Source: TK10-74A sp965263065 (GTDB lineage Bacteria; Chloroflexota; Dehalococcoidia; Bin125). From it: a stretch of DNA of 64,000 nucleotides. The notes under the pieces were generated by a model that worked only from the letters and a program-made list of their open reading frames with translations, ran no database searches and had not been told where the DNA came from. The translations under genes were made by a program, and so were the position numbers. The DNA lies in NCBI GenBank assembly GCA_965263065.1, contig CBDHGH010000003.1, forward strand, positions 2,232,001 through 2,296,000, in the 5' to 3' direction. Shown here piece by piece: positions 1-8,851 of this stretch (position 1 is its first letter; the number at the start of each line of letters is the position of its first letter).

Positions 1-627
1 CGAGTTCGCCACGCACAGCGCCTGCGCCCCCGCCTCCTCGACCGCCCGCGCCAGCGGCACGATGTCCGTCACGTTCGGCGTCAGCTTCACGATCACCGGC
101 AGCGTCGTCGCCTGCGCGACGGCCGCCGTCACCTCCGCCGCCATCGCCGGGTCCTGCCCGAACTCGATGCCCCCCACGTCGAGGTTCGGGCACGAGATGT
201 TGATCTCCAGCGCGTCGACCCCCGGCGCCCCGTCGAGCTCGCGCGCCAGCGTCGCGAACTCCTCGACCGTGTCGCCCAGCACATTGACGATCACCGGCGT
301 GTCCCAGGTCGCCCAGACCGGGCAGACGTCGCGCACCAGCCGACGCAGGCCCAGGTTCTGGAAGCCGATGCTGTTCAGCATCCCCGACGGCGTCTCGGCG
401 ATGCGCGGCATCGGGTTGCCACGCCGCGGCTTGAGCGTCACGCCCTTCGAGACGATCGCGCCCAGCCGGCTCAGGTCGAACACGCGCGAGAACTCGATCC
501 CGTTCGAGAACGTGCCCGAGGCCGTCATCACCGGGTTGCGCAGCACGAGGCTGCGCTTGCAGCCCGGCGCGAGGTCGACCCGCATGTCCACCGAGTCCCC
601 GCGCCCGTCCCCTCGATCAGCGGTCAT
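1..627 (-). CDS. pyrD: Dihydroorotate dehydrogenase, class 1B-like, 3' part outside window
   Basis: Oxidises dihydroorotate to orotate, the fourth step of UMP synthesis; class 1B enzymes pass electrons to NAD through the PyrK subunit. The ATG is at 627 and 209 codons are present before the window edge. The visible protein has the INISCPN motif with the probable catalytic cysteine, a VIVKLTPN strand, and the phosphate-handling segment MTASGTFSNG near residue 32. It ends in ALCVAN, which leads into the FMN-binding half of the barrel. Membership of class 1B is inferred from the pyrK gene at 19.7-20.5 kb rather than from the sequence alone. It is on the same strand as the pyr operon but about 19 kb downstream of pyrK, so the usual pyrK-pyrD pair is split here. 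Confidence 0.93.
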   Translation of the reverse strand, partial: MTADRGDGRGDSVDMRVDLAPGCKRSLVLRNPVMTASGTFSNGIEFSRVFDLSRLGAIVSKGVTLKPRRGNPMPRIAETPSGMLNSIGFQNLGLRRLVRDVCPVWATWDTPVIVNVLGDTVEEFATLARELDGAPGVDALEINISCPNLDVGGIEFGQDPAMAAEVTAAVAQATTLPVIVKLTPNVTDIVPLARAVEEAGAQALCVANS

Positions 628-751
628 CGTGCTCGCAGCCTATCGCCCCGGCGCCCCGCTGCGCCCGGCCCTCCATCCGTAACCAATCCGACGCACAAAA
701 AAACGCCGCCCCCAGATGGGAGCGACGCGACTACTCGAGCCCGCACCGGCG

Positions 752-1033
752 CTAGACCACCGCGACGCTCTCCTGCGGTTCGACGCTGCCGCCGGCCCGC
801 CGGCGACGCGAGATGCCCATGTCGTTCCAGCGCGACCGTCCCTCGGCGCCGTCCCAGATGGAATCCTCCGACGAATTCGGGAAGTTGCGCTCGCCGCCGC
901 ACAGTTTGCAGTGGCCGACGCTGAACGGCCCGTTCGGCGCATCGATCATCCAGTGGTGGTGGCACTCGCCACTGGCGACGACCGGCTCGGCCTGGCCGCG
1001 TGGCTTGCTCGCAGTATTCGCTGGCATCGCCAT
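752..1033 (-). CDS. Small Cys/His-rich hypothetical protein (Chloroflexota-type CxxC protein)
   Basis: A 93-residue protein with a conserved-looking core: GECHHHWMI, then NGPFSVGHCKLCG, then a FPNS motif. The early cysteine and histidines plus the CKLC pair suggest a one-zinc ribbon-like fold. Short proteins with this HHW...NGP..GxCKxCG pattern are, as I remember them, frequent in Chloroflexota and have no known function. The tail is basic (ISRRRR) and may be disordered. An ATG at 1033 and another at 1027 are in frame; the purine-rich stretch GAGAGGGGA fits the second slightly better. It lies 124 bp upstream of pyrD on the same strand. A role as a small nucleic-acid-binding protein is only a guess. 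Confidence 0.72.
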   Translation of the reverse strand: MAMPANTASKPRGQAEPVVASGECHHHWMIDAPNGPFSVGHCKLCGGERNFPNSSEDSIWDGAEGRSRWNDMGISRRRRAGGSVEPQESVAVV

Positions 1034-1332
1034 TCCCCTCTCTTCAGGCCCCGGTCCGCCGCCTTTGCGCTTCGACTACCGGGCTTCTCCATAGTCGGAG
1101 CACGCCCCGGTCAGGTCAAGGCGGCCCCGTTCGTTACGGTAGGTAGCATGTAAACCTTGACGCCCTTCCATATCCACAAATACGCTGGCAGTGGAGCAAG
1201 AGTTCCCTATCCCTCGCACCGCATCCCGATCCCACCACCCCCGACCGTCCGCCCGTGACGTCGCCCCTCCGTCGCGTCCGATGTCGGTGCTCGGTGTCCC
1301 GCTCCATTCCCCCTCCGGTCCCCCTTCCGGTT

Positions 1333-1364
1333 CCCCCTCTCCATCGCTTCAGCTGGAGAGGGGG
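1333..1364. repeat. Dispersed palindrome, copy 1 (11-bp perfect stem)
   Basis: Arms CCCCCTCTCCA (1333-1343) and TGGAGAGGGGG (1354-1364) enclose a 10-nt loop. The element is followed by TTAGGGGGTGAGG. Related copies occur near 33.07, 34.25, 37.18, 37.80 and 40.91 kb, all between genes. The 440-bp gap from 1034 to 1478 shows nothing else that I can name. Confidence 0.85.
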
Positions 1365-1478
1365 TTAGGGGGTGAGGCCGGTCCGCCCGAACGTTCCCCC
1401 GCACTGGCGCGTGACGCCCGGCGCTGGCACGGTGAAGCCATCCGCCGACGACCGCGCGTGGCCTGAATAGGAGAATCC

Positions 1479-2429
1479 GTGGCCCCGACCCCCGCACCCG
1501 GCCCGCCCCACGCGCACGGCCCCCAGGACGGCCCGCCCCCGCCCGCCGGTCCCCAGCCCATCGACGGCGTCCGCCACATCATCGCCGTCGCCTCGAACAA
1601 AGGCGGCGTCGGCAAGTCCACCGTCGCCACCAACCTGGCCGTCGCCCTCGCCAAGCGCGGCGCCGCCGTCGGCCTGCTCGACGCCGACATCACCGGCCCC
1701 AACCTGCCCACCATGTTCGGCCTGCCCGCCGGCTTCCAGGCCAACAGCGAGCAGGGCCTGCACCCCATCGAGCGCTACGGCGTCAAGCTCATCTCCATCG
1801 GCTTCCTGCTCCCGGCCGGCTCGCCCGTCGTCTGGCGCGGGCCGATGATCGGCAGTGGCGTCAAGCAGCTCCTCCGCGACGTGCCCTGGGGCGAGCTCGA
1901 CTACCTCATCGTCGACCTGCCGCCCGGCACCAGCGACGCCGCCATGTCCGCCGCCCAGGACGTGCCCATCGCCGGCGCCGTCATCGTCTCGACGCCCCAG
2001 CCCGTCGCGCTCGAGGACGCCGCCAAGGCCATCGCCATGTTCGAGAAGCTCACCGTGCCCGTGCTCGGCATCGTCGAGAACATGTCCTACTTCATCACCC
2101 CCGACACCGGACGGCGCGTCGAGATCTTCGGCCACGGCGGGGCCGAGGCCGCCGCCGAGGACCACGCCATCGACTTCCTCGGCGCGATCCCCCTCGCCAC
2201 CGAGATCCGCGCCGGCGGCGACGAGGGACGCCCCGTCGTCGAGTTCCTGCCCGACGGCGCCGTCGCCGCCGCCTTCCGCGACATCGCGGGGCGCGTCGCC
2301 GCCAAGGCCGCCGTGCTCGACCGCATGGCGCCGCCCGCCGCGCCCGCCCACACGCCGGCCGCCCATATGCCGGTCTCGGGCGGCCCGGGGCCGGCCGCAC
2401 CCGCACCATCCGAGCGAAGCATCATCTGA
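1479..2429 (+). CDS. Mrp/NBP35-family P-loop ATPase (Fe-S carrier-like, lacking the CxxC)
   Basis: A 316-residue member of the MinD/Mrp family. Mrp/ApbC proteins bind and hand over Fe-S clusters. The deviant Walker A KGGVGKST is at residues 41-48, a switch-like DADITGPNLP follows at about 66-75, and DLPPGTSDA and the ENMSYF motif come later. The N-terminus is a Pro/Ala-rich 30-residue stretch in place of the MIP18/DUF59 domain that many Mrp proteins carry. The segment after ENMSYF reads ITPDTGRR, so the two cysteines of the canonical CPxC that bridges the Fe-S cluster are threonines. ATPase folding looks intact, but the classical cluster-binding mode is probably lost. The GTG start at 1479 follows AGGAG by 7 nt. 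It is followed by the NYN gene on the same strand. Confidence 0.9.
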   Translation: MAPTPAPGPPHAHGPQDGPPPPAGPQPIDGVRHIIAVASNKGGVGKSTVATNLAVALAKRGAAVGLLDADITGPNLPTMFGLPAGFQANSEQGLHPIERYGVKLISIGFLLPAGSPVVWRGPMIGSGVKQLLRDVPWGELDYLIVDLPPGTSDAAMSAAQDVPIAGAVIVSTPQPVALEDAAKAIAMFEKLTVPVLGIVENMSYFITPDTGRRVEIFGHGGAEAAAEDHAIDFLGAIPLATEIRAGGDEGRPVVEFLPDGAVAAAFRDIAGRVAAKAAVLDRMAPPAAPAHTPAAHMPVSGGPGPAAPAPSERSII

Positions 2430-2537
2430 TGACCGACTTCCGTGCCTCCACGATCGCCCCTCGCGGCCCGGCCCCCGCGGCCGGCCCTTGCGACGGCGAT
2501 CGTCGCGCACACCACACCAAGAAAGACCCAACACGTA

Positions 2538-3662
2538 ATGTCCCCACTCTTCCGTCGCCGCACGCGCGCAACGGACCCCGCTGAAGACGCCTCCCAGAAC
2601 GGCGCCGCCTCGACCACCGAGCGCACCCCCGACACCGAGACGACCACCCCCGCCCGCAAGGCCCCGGCCCGCCGGCGGGCATCGCGGGCGCGCACGGCGG
2701 ACCCCGACACCGCTGCTGACACCACGACCGCCGAGCCCGCCGCCCCCAGCCGCCGTCGCGGCGCCCGGGCCCCGCGCGCCCGCGCCGCCGACGCGGACGC
2801 CGCCGACGGCGCCGCCGCTGGCGCCGTCGAAACGACGACCGGCGACCGGCGTCGCGGATCCCGCGGCGGTCGCGGTCGCACCCGCGCCTCCACGGCCGAC
2901 GCCGAGCCCGACGCCACCGCCGCCCCCGCGGCCACGAGCACCGAGCCCGCGGCCAAGCCCGCCCGCAAGCGCGCCCCGGCGCGCAAGCGCGCCACCAAGG
3001 CCGCACCCGCGCCCGTGCCCGTCCCCGCCGAGCCCGACCTCTCCACCGAGGCCGGCTTCGTCGCCCTCGTCCAGCGCCAGACCGAGCTGCTGGAGCAGCA
3101 GACCGCCCTCCTGCGGTCCCTCGTCAGCGGCCAGGGCGGGCCCGGCCCCGCCGGCGAGATCGGCATCAAGCCGCGCATGGCCCTCTTCGTCGACGTGCCC
3201 AACATCCTCTACGCCGCCGAGCGCTCCGGCGTCACCGTCGACTGGGAGAAAATCCAGGCCTTCCTCGGCCGCGGCCGCACCCTCGTCCGCTCCATCGCCT
3301 ACGCCCCCATCTCCGACGACCCCGAGGCGCGCCGCGAGATGGAGCGCTTCGTGCTGCCCTTCCTCGACAAGGACTACCGCATCGTCACCAAGCCGCTGAA
3401 GCGCTTCTCCGGCGGCAGCGTCAAGGCCAACTTCGACGTCGAGCTCGCCATCGACATCCTCACCATGGCCGACCGCCTCGACGTCATCGGCCTCATCTCC
3501 GGCGACGGCGACTTCCGCCGCCTCGTCGAGATCGTCAGCGCGCGCGGCGTCCGCGTCGAGGTCGTGGCGTTCGGTCACAGCACCTCGAAGGACATCCGCG
3601 AGGTCGCCGATCGCTACATCGACATCGCGGCGTACGTCCCGGAGTTGTGCGAGTCGAAGTAG
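2538..3662 (+). CDS. NYN-domain (LabA/DUF88-like) protein with long basic disordered N-terminus
   Basis: A 374-residue protein. Residues 1 to about 165 are a low-complexity Arg/Ala/Thr/Pro-rich stretch, followed by a short coiled coil (QRQTELLEQQTALL). The C-terminal ~165 residues form a NYN domain of the LabA type, a PIN-like RNase fold. Its acidic residues are visible in MALFVDVPNIL, KANFDVELAIDIL and SGDGDFRRLVE. Some NYN proteins are metal-dependent RNases; activity here is unproven, although the acidic positions are kept. The ATG at 2538 was chosen over an in-frame one at 2442 because the upstream reading is atypical and the conserved part starts well inside. Basic tails of this kind suggest RNA or ribosome binding. 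Confidence 0.85.
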   Translation: MSPLFRRRTRATDPAEDASQNGAASTTERTPDTETTTPARKAPARRRASRARTADPDTAADTTTAEPAAPSRRRGARAPRARAADADAADGAAAGAVETTTGDRRRGSRGGRGRTRASTADAEPDATAAPAATSTEPAAKPARKRAPARKRATKAAPAPVPVPAEPDLSTEAGFVALVQRQTELLEQQTALLRSLVSGQGGPGPAGEIGIKPRMALFVDVPNILYAAERSGVTVDWEKIQAFLGRGRTLVRSIAYAPISDDPEARREMERFVLPFLDKDYRIVTKPLKRFSGGSVKANFDVELAIDILTMADRLDVIGLISGDGDFRRLVEIVSARGVRVEVVAFGHSTSKDIREVADRYIDIAAYVPELCESK

Positions 3663-3708
3663 GGCGGGCCTGCTGCCCTCTCAAGGGCACCAGTAGGTCT
3701 TGCACGAT

Positions 3709-4944
3709 CTACGCGCTCGCCGGATGGTTCCACAGCCGCACCGTGAATTGGTGCTCGCCTTCAATGAGGTCCGGCGCCGTGCCATTGTGTGCCCGCATGG
3801 CAGGAATCACCTTGGTTCTGATCCCCATGCCCCGGGACTCCACATAGCCATAGTCGCGCATCACGTTGACCAGCGTTTGATTCCGGGAGTAGCGCATGCC
3901 TGACTTCATCCCGTCCACCGTTACGGTGTTTGGTAATCTTCCCGGACTCTGAATTTCGAGCCGGTCGGAGAAGACTGCTAGCATGATGTCAGTGCCAGCG
4001 ACGCTGTAGTCTCGGTGGACTAGAGCGTTTACGATGACTTCACGCACGACCTCTTCGGGGTACTCCCGTCGGTCGATGCGCTGCGCCCCCCGCAGGCTGG
4101 CAGATGGGGTTGTGTTCCGCCGGACGAAGTCCCACACCCGGTCTACTAATCCGGTCTCCACGAGTGAACCGTCAGGCGCGCATAGCGGGACCATCGCACC
4201 TTTCAGTTGCTCATCCGCCCGAGTCGCATATTCTACCTCATCTCCTGCGTAGCAGACGGCCCGGATACCAGACTGGGGAAGAAAGCGACCGGGGTTCTGG
4301 CCGAATATGAGCATTCCGTCGATCGTCGGTGCAGTGTTGCCCGCTGAGTGTGTCGCGAAATCCAGATTCCGCAGTACTGTCTGCCACCAGTCGATGTCCT
4401 CATCACCGGTGGCATCCCACCGCAGCACGCGTGTGAAATAATCCTGCAAACGACGCCGATCCAGGTCTCTCACGGTGGTGCCTGGTATGGGCTTCAGCCC
4501 ATAACGGAGTTGTCCCGATTGTTGGTAAAGCCTGGCTTCCTCCTCGCGGGTGGCATCTCTAGTGGTCGTGCCCACCCGGATCTTGGTCACCCAGGCGGAG
4601 CCGCGCTTTGCCTTGTATGGCTTGTCGGGAGCATTCGCTGGAAGGGAGATGACGCCAACATTCTGACTAGGGAAGGGCTGTAGGACTTCCCAATAGGGGT
4701 TGATAGCGGGCTGGATGTGATCGCGCGCCACCTGCATCACCCACTCCTCAGCCAGTGTCGACTCGCGGTTGAGTCCCGAGACCGCACCGCTCTTCTCAAC
4801 CCCAAGCAGGACGTGCCCGCCCTGGAGATTGAGCAGCGCCACGATCTCCTCAGCTAGCTTCCGAGGCTCGACGTCGTCGCGCTTGAACTCCGCGCCCGAA
4901 CTCTCGCCGTTCCGGATCATCTCCAATAGCGCCGCACGGTTCAT
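3709..4944 (-). CDS. AlbA_2/Schlafen-type putative ATP-binding DNA-associated protein
   Basis: A 411-residue protein. The N-terminal ~130 residues match the AlbA_2 (Schlafen-type) domain: the GESSGAEFKRDD motif, then LAEEIVALLNLQGGHVLLGVEKSGAVSG. The middle and C-terminal half carry the HATPase_c_4-like region typical of the longer family members (REVIVNALVHRDYS, then GRLPNTVTVDGM and RNQTLVNVMRDYGYVESRGMGI). Proteins of this family are usually called putative transcriptional regulators or ATP-dependent helicase-like factors, and many lie in defence islands. It starts 9 bp after the stop of the PHP-SMC ATPase gene, so the two form an operon. Base composition is clearly less GC-rich than the flanks, which suggests acquisition. 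Confidence 0.85.
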   Translation of the reverse strand: MNRAALLEMIRNGESSGAEFKRDDVEPRKLAEEIVALLNLQGGHVLLGVEKSGAVSGLNRESTLAEEWVMQVARDHIQPAINPYWEVLQPFPSQNVGVISLPANAPDKPYKAKRGSAWVTKIRVGTTTRDATREEEARLYQQSGQLRYGLKPIPGTTVRDLDRRRLQDYFTRVLRWDATGDEDIDWWQTVLRNLDFATHSAGNTAPTIDGMLIFGQNPGRFLPQSGIRAVCYAGDEVEYATRADEQLKGAMVPLCAPDGSLVETGLVDRVWDFVRRNTTPSASLRGAQRIDRREYPEEVVREVIVNALVHRDYSVAGTDIMLAVFSDRLEIQSPGRLPNTVTVDGMKSGMRYSRNQTLVNVMRDYGYVESRGMGIRTKVIPAMRAHNGTAPDLIEGEHQFTVRLWNHPASA

Positions 4945-4953
4945 TGCCTGTTC

Positions 4954-7647
4954 CTAAAACCCATACTTCAGTCTGCGAGTCTCGAAGGCGTCCTTCCCTC
5001 CCTCGAGTATGTCCTCGACTAGCCTCCGCACTGTAGGAGAATCAATCGAACCCATGTGCTCTGTCTTGATCGTTGCCCTTCCAGCTTCGGCATCCCCCGA
5101 AGGTGTAAGACCAAGAATGAGTTCCGCGTCGCCAAGGACAGGGATGTTGGCGTTGTGCGTGGAGAACAGGAACTGTCGCCGCCGCTTCTCTTCACGCATC
5201 CGAGGCACGATCCCGTCCGTGATGAAGCGGTTGTCGAGGTCATCCTCCGGCTGATCAATTGCCAAGGGCGCATTGGACTCAAGTAGGAGGAGCAACAGGA
5301 CAGCCGTTGCCTTTTGTCCGGTCGAGAGATCCTCAAGCGGCTTCCATGACGGTCGTTCGCCAGCTGGAGCCGTGTTGAGCCGGATCGACGTTGTCGGAGG
5401 CAGGTCGAGTTCCTCAATCCGCATGAGAGCCTCGGGCGATGCGTTCGCCAAGCGCTGTGCCTGCGCAGGCGAGACGCGGTACCTTGTCTCGATTGCGTCT
5501 GCCCCTTCCCTGCAGCGTTCGACGAACTCCGGCAAAGAGAGATCCGGAACCTCCTTGAGTCTCTCGATCGCCTCCGAGAGGCGCCCACCAATCCCCTCCC
5601 TAAGCGTGTCGAAGAGGGGCTCCCGATTGCCCACCGCTACTACGTCGACCTGTACGCGCCGGCGGAGCTTGCCGTTGACCTTGTCTGCCGCACCACGCAG
5701 CAACCTGAACTCCCGGGCCTTGACTTCTTCCCATTCCGCAAGCAGGTCGCGCCGCTTGTTGATGTGCTCGTCCCTGAGCTGCTCCAGCAGCGGACGGCGT
5801 TCCCGCAGCGGTTGCAGAAGTTCGATCTCGCGCCGCAGACGGATGAACTCTTCCCCGTCCACAGCTGATTGTTGAAGTTCCCTCAGGATGGCCTGGTACT
5901 GGGTGTCTACAGCGCGCTTGCGGTCATTCCAACGGCTACGAATCTCATCAACTCTTTCTTCGGCTCGCACGAGAGCTTCGTTGAGCATGGTCAGGGCGCG
6001 GCCTAGATCGCGATTCATATCCGTAAGTACCGTTCGGGCATTTCCAAGGATGTCCCTGCCCGGGAGCTCCGAAAGCGCTGATTCCGAAACGAAGGTAGAG
6101 TCGATCGGTAGTTCCTGTCTGAGCATCTCCAGGATCTCATCGAAAGCGCTTGTACGCCCATGTAGAGCTTCCAGGACGCGCTCTTCGCGAATGAGCAGCC
6201 TCTGCTGCACCAGCCGCCCTTCAAGGCCAGCCTCCTGGTAGCTCCGAAGCGTATCCTCAAGGCCGGGCAAGGCGGACATACGCTCATCCATATCCTCGAG
6301 TTCGGAACTCACGTCCAACAAGGATCGTCTCGCCTGCTCCAGTCCGCGGCGCAATTTCGCCTTGACCTGGATCAGTGACTCATCGTGGTCGACGAAGCGG
6401 GTCAGCAACGCTGTCTGCTTCTCGGGCCTTCTGGAGAGTTCTGATATCTCATGTTGCCCGTAGACTTCGATGCCTGGGAGAATGTCCGCCGGCCGGATGT
6501 CCAGAATCCGCCCTTGCTCGTCTCTGACTATCGGTGGGTTCGGGACCGTGCGCTCGATCTGGTACTCCCGCTGTGTCGGACGGTGGGAGCGCACGCGAAG
6601 GGAAACCTTGGTTCCATTCTGTAGCACCTGTCTGACCAGGCCCAGGTGCGCAGTGTGAGCATCGTTGCCGATCGGTTCCAGGGCAAGGACATATCGCAGA
6701 CTCTCGATGATTGTGGACTTCCCGGCACCACGTCCTCCAATTAGGACATTGAGGTTCTGGTTGAAGCGGATCGCGGTACCGTCCAGGAATCCGCCCTCCC
6801 AGGACAAGGCGACGAGTTCGGCGTGTTCGTCCGGCTTGGGAGCGCTGTTCAAACGGATCCGGGATTCTGGGTCGAGAAAGGCCTGCCGTAGTCCCTCGAC
6901 ATTCACTTCGGACATCTTGATCCAGCAGGTTGCCGCGTCTTCCATCAGATCACCAGGACTCGCGATGTCCTTCGCGTTTACCACGGCGACAGCTTGCCGT
7001 TGGCCTGCCGCGTGGGCGCGGCGGTACTGGGCATTCTCGTTTCCTACGATTTGCCTGAGGTCTTGCGGCAGGTCGTCGATCGGCCCCGGAATCTGAATGG
7101 CGAGGAGGTTCTTGTTCTGCCATGCATTGATCCGAGCCTGGCCTTCGAGAACTCTGAGCAGCCCCTTGCTGCCTGTCGCATGGGCGGCGATAGCGATGCC
7201 GCCCTGCGCTGGGACCGTAGCGAGAACTTCATCAAATGACTGGTCCGACAGGGCCGCGGAAGGCTCCGTGCTGCGTATCCCGAACTCACCGAGAAACCTC
7301 CCGAGTTGTTCCTCAGTCGTCTCTGGGGAATAGACGCAGAGCACGTGGATCCCTTCGGTGGTGGCAAGCTCGAATCCGGGGAGTACCGTGATGTCGCGGC
7401 CGCTGGCGGCTTCACGGAACGCGGAAACCCCGCTCACATCGTTGTGATCGGTGACGGCTACTACGGAGACATCGAGCTCCAGTGCCTTACCGACGATGGC
7501 TCGTGCGTAAGCCGCAGGATCGGACCCGGCTCCTTGGCCCTGGAAGGTGCCTGAGTAGTGATGTGGATTCACCTGCAGCGCGCACTTGAAGAAGCGCGCA
7601 CCCGACGGGAGGAGCCGAGAGGTGGCGATCATGTCCCGGTGGTTCAT
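4954..7647 (-). CDS. TrlF-type PHP domain / SMC-like ATPase
   Basis: An 897-residue protein fusing a PHP-like N-terminal module to a Rad50/SMC-type ATPase. PHP-like motifs are NPHHYSG (27-33), AVTDHND (64-70) and LPGFEL...GIHVL (89-103). Walker A GGRGAGKS is at 304-311. A long coiled-coil-forming region spans roughly 430-690. The ABC signature LSTGQK is at 774-779, the Walker B IDQPEDD near 797-803 and the H-loop STHN near 829. PHP domains are metal-dependent phosphoesterases, so a nuclease or phosphatase gated by the ATPase is plausible. The ATG at 7647 was chosen because upstream codons in this frame read as antisense to the neighbouring MBL gene. GC is lower than in the flanks. It is operonic with the AlbA_2 protein downstream. 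Confidence 0.87.
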   Translation of the reverse strand: MNHRDMIATSRLLPSGARFFKCALQVNPHHYSGTFQGQGAGSDPAAYARAIVGKALELDVSVVAVTDHNDVSGVSAFREAASGRDITVLPGFELATTEGIHVLCVYSPETTEEQLGRFLGEFGIRSTEPSAALSDQSFDEVLATVPAQGGIAIAAHATGSKGLLRVLEGQARINAWQNKNLLAIQIPGPIDDLPQDLRQIVGNENAQYRRAHAAGQRQAVAVVNAKDIASPGDLMEDAATCWIKMSEVNVEGLRQAFLDPESRIRLNSAPKPDEHAELVALSWEGGFLDGTAIRFNQNLNVLIGGRGAGKSTIIESLRYVLALEPIGNDAHTAHLGLVRQVLQNGTKVSLRVRSHRPTQREYQIERTVPNPPIVRDEQGRILDIRPADILPGIEVYGQHEISELSRRPEKQTALLTRFVDHDESLIQVKAKLRRGLEQARRSLLDVSSELEDMDERMSALPGLEDTLRSYQEAGLEGRLVQQRLLIREERVLEALHGRTSAFDEILEMLRQELPIDSTFVSESALSELPGRDILGNARTVLTDMNRDLGRALTMLNEALVRAEERVDEIRSRWNDRKRAVDTQYQAILRELQQSAVDGEEFIRLRREIELLQPLRERRPLLEQLRDEHINKRRDLLAEWEEVKAREFRLLRGAADKVNGKLRRRVQVDVVAVGNREPLFDTLREGIGGRLSEAIERLKEVPDLSLPEFVERCREGADAIETRYRVSPAQAQRLANASPEALMRIEELDLPPTTSIRLNTAPAGERPSWKPLEDLSTGQKATAVLLLLLLESNAPLAIDQPEDDLDNRFITDGIVPRMREEKRRRQFLFSTHNANIPVLGDAELILGLTPSGDAEAGRATIKTEHMGSIDSPTVRRLVEDILEGGKDAFETRRLKYGF

Positions 7648-7883
7648 GTTTGCGCCCCGTGCGCTAGACGGCCTTGCAGTCTCGCTGTCCCGACCGGGTG
7701 AGAGCCACACGCCGGCCACTCGCCCTACGGTTCCCAGTGTAACCTGTCGCTTCCGAAGGTGATTCACCGCAGCGCGCCCGTTCTGGCTGCCCCATCCCGC
7801 GTTAGTGCGGTCAAGGTGCTCCCCGCACGCGGGTACGGTGGCGAGCGTGGTCTCAGGCCTCGCGCCGCCTCGCCCGCCGCCCC

Positions 7884-8726
7884 CTACTCCCCCGCCCTCG
7901 CCCAGCGACGCACGCCCCCCTCCTCGACGACGCGGCCCAGGCCGGGGAACGGGAAGTGGTTCGTCGCCAGCAGCAGCCCCTCCGCGACCGACCGATCCCA
8001 CAGCCCCCGCCGCGTGCGGCGCGCCAGCGGCATGTCCACGTCGGCGCCGAGGCACCAGTCGGGCTCGCCGACCTGCACCGGCGAGTGCGCCGCGTCGCCG
8101 ATCAGCAGCGCCGACTCGCCCCCGCTCGACACCATCAGCGCGACGTGGCCCGGCGTGTGCCCCGGCGTCGGGACCGTCACGACCTCGGCCGTCAGCGCCT
8201 GCTCGCCGTCGGCCACGTCCCACAGGCCCGCCGCCGTGATCGGGTCGAGCCCGCGCGCCCGGTCGGGCTCCGCCCCCGTCGCGCCGCCCGCCCAGTAGTC
8301 CCACTCCGTCTGCTGCACGACGTGGCGCGCGTTCGGGAACAGCGGCGTCGGCGCCCCGTCGCGGTCGACCGTGTTCCAGCCGGTGTGGTCGAAGTGCAGG
8401 TGCGTGAACGCGACCACGTCGATCTCCTCCGGCGGCACGCCGGCCTCGGCCAGCAGCGCCGGCAGCGCCGGCTCGACCCCCAGCGGCGCCTCGACCGGCC
8501 GGCCGCCCATGCCCGTGTCGACCAGGATCGTGCGGCCGGCGCTGCGGATCAGCCACGGCGTGATGCTCACCGTCAGCTCGTCGGCGTCGCTGAGCAGGTC
8601 GCGGTACGGCTCCAGCGACGCCCCCGCCGCCTCGGGGAAGAAGTCGGTCAGCTTCGGCCGCAGCCAAGTGTCCTGCAGCGCCACCAGCTCCACGTTGCCC
8701 ACCGACGCTCGATGCACTCTGCTCAT
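7884..8726 (-). CDS. MBL-fold metallo-hydrolase
   Basis: A 280-residue metallo-beta-lactamase-fold enzyme. The zinc motif THLHFDHTGWN lies at about residues 111-121, and VPTPGHTPGHV and GDAAHSPVQ supply further ligands. The ending NHFPFPGLGRVV is the family's terminal histidine segment. This subgroup resembles lactonase or hydrolase-like members of unknown substrate (the N-terminal GNVELVALQDTW strand is typical). The ATG at 8726 is consistent with homologous start positions in the paralogue at 9021-9875. A few degenerate bases in the 236-bp gap on its downstream side (7648-7883) show no recognisable gene. Confidence 0.9.
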   Translation of the reverse strand: MSRVHRASVGNVELVALQDTWLRPKLTDFFPEAAGASLEPYRDLLSDADELTVSITPWLIRSAGRTILVDTGMGGRPVEAPLGVEPALPALLAEAGVPPEEIDVVAFTHLHFDHTGWNTVDRDGAPTPLFPNARHVVQQTEWDYWAGGATGAEPDRARGLDPITAAGLWDVADGEQALTAEVVTVPTPGHTPGHVALMVSSGGESALLIGDAAHSPVQVGEPDWCLGADVDMPLARRTRRGLWDRSVAEGLLLATNHFPFPGLGRVVEEGGVRRWARAGE

Positions 8727-8851
8727 CGCGACCCTCCTTCGGCCGTCGTGCCGGCCGTCCCCGCGATCCTAGCCGATCCCCCCTCTCCCGCCGCTACCTC
8801 CCGCGCCTTATCATTACCGCGTAGTCGCCCATCGTCACCGGCGGAGGTCTG

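Noticed and set aside
1365..3578. Long open frame on the minus strand (~737 codons) opposite the Mrp and NYN genes
   Set aside because: It is antisense to two genes with clear motifs and codes Gly/Asp/Val-rich nonsense typical of the complementary frame in high-GC DNA.
7648..8667. 340-codon N-terminal extension of the PHP-SMC ATPase
   Set aside because: It overlaps the MBL gene on the same strand in another frame and is low complexity; the ATG at 7647 gives the family-like start.
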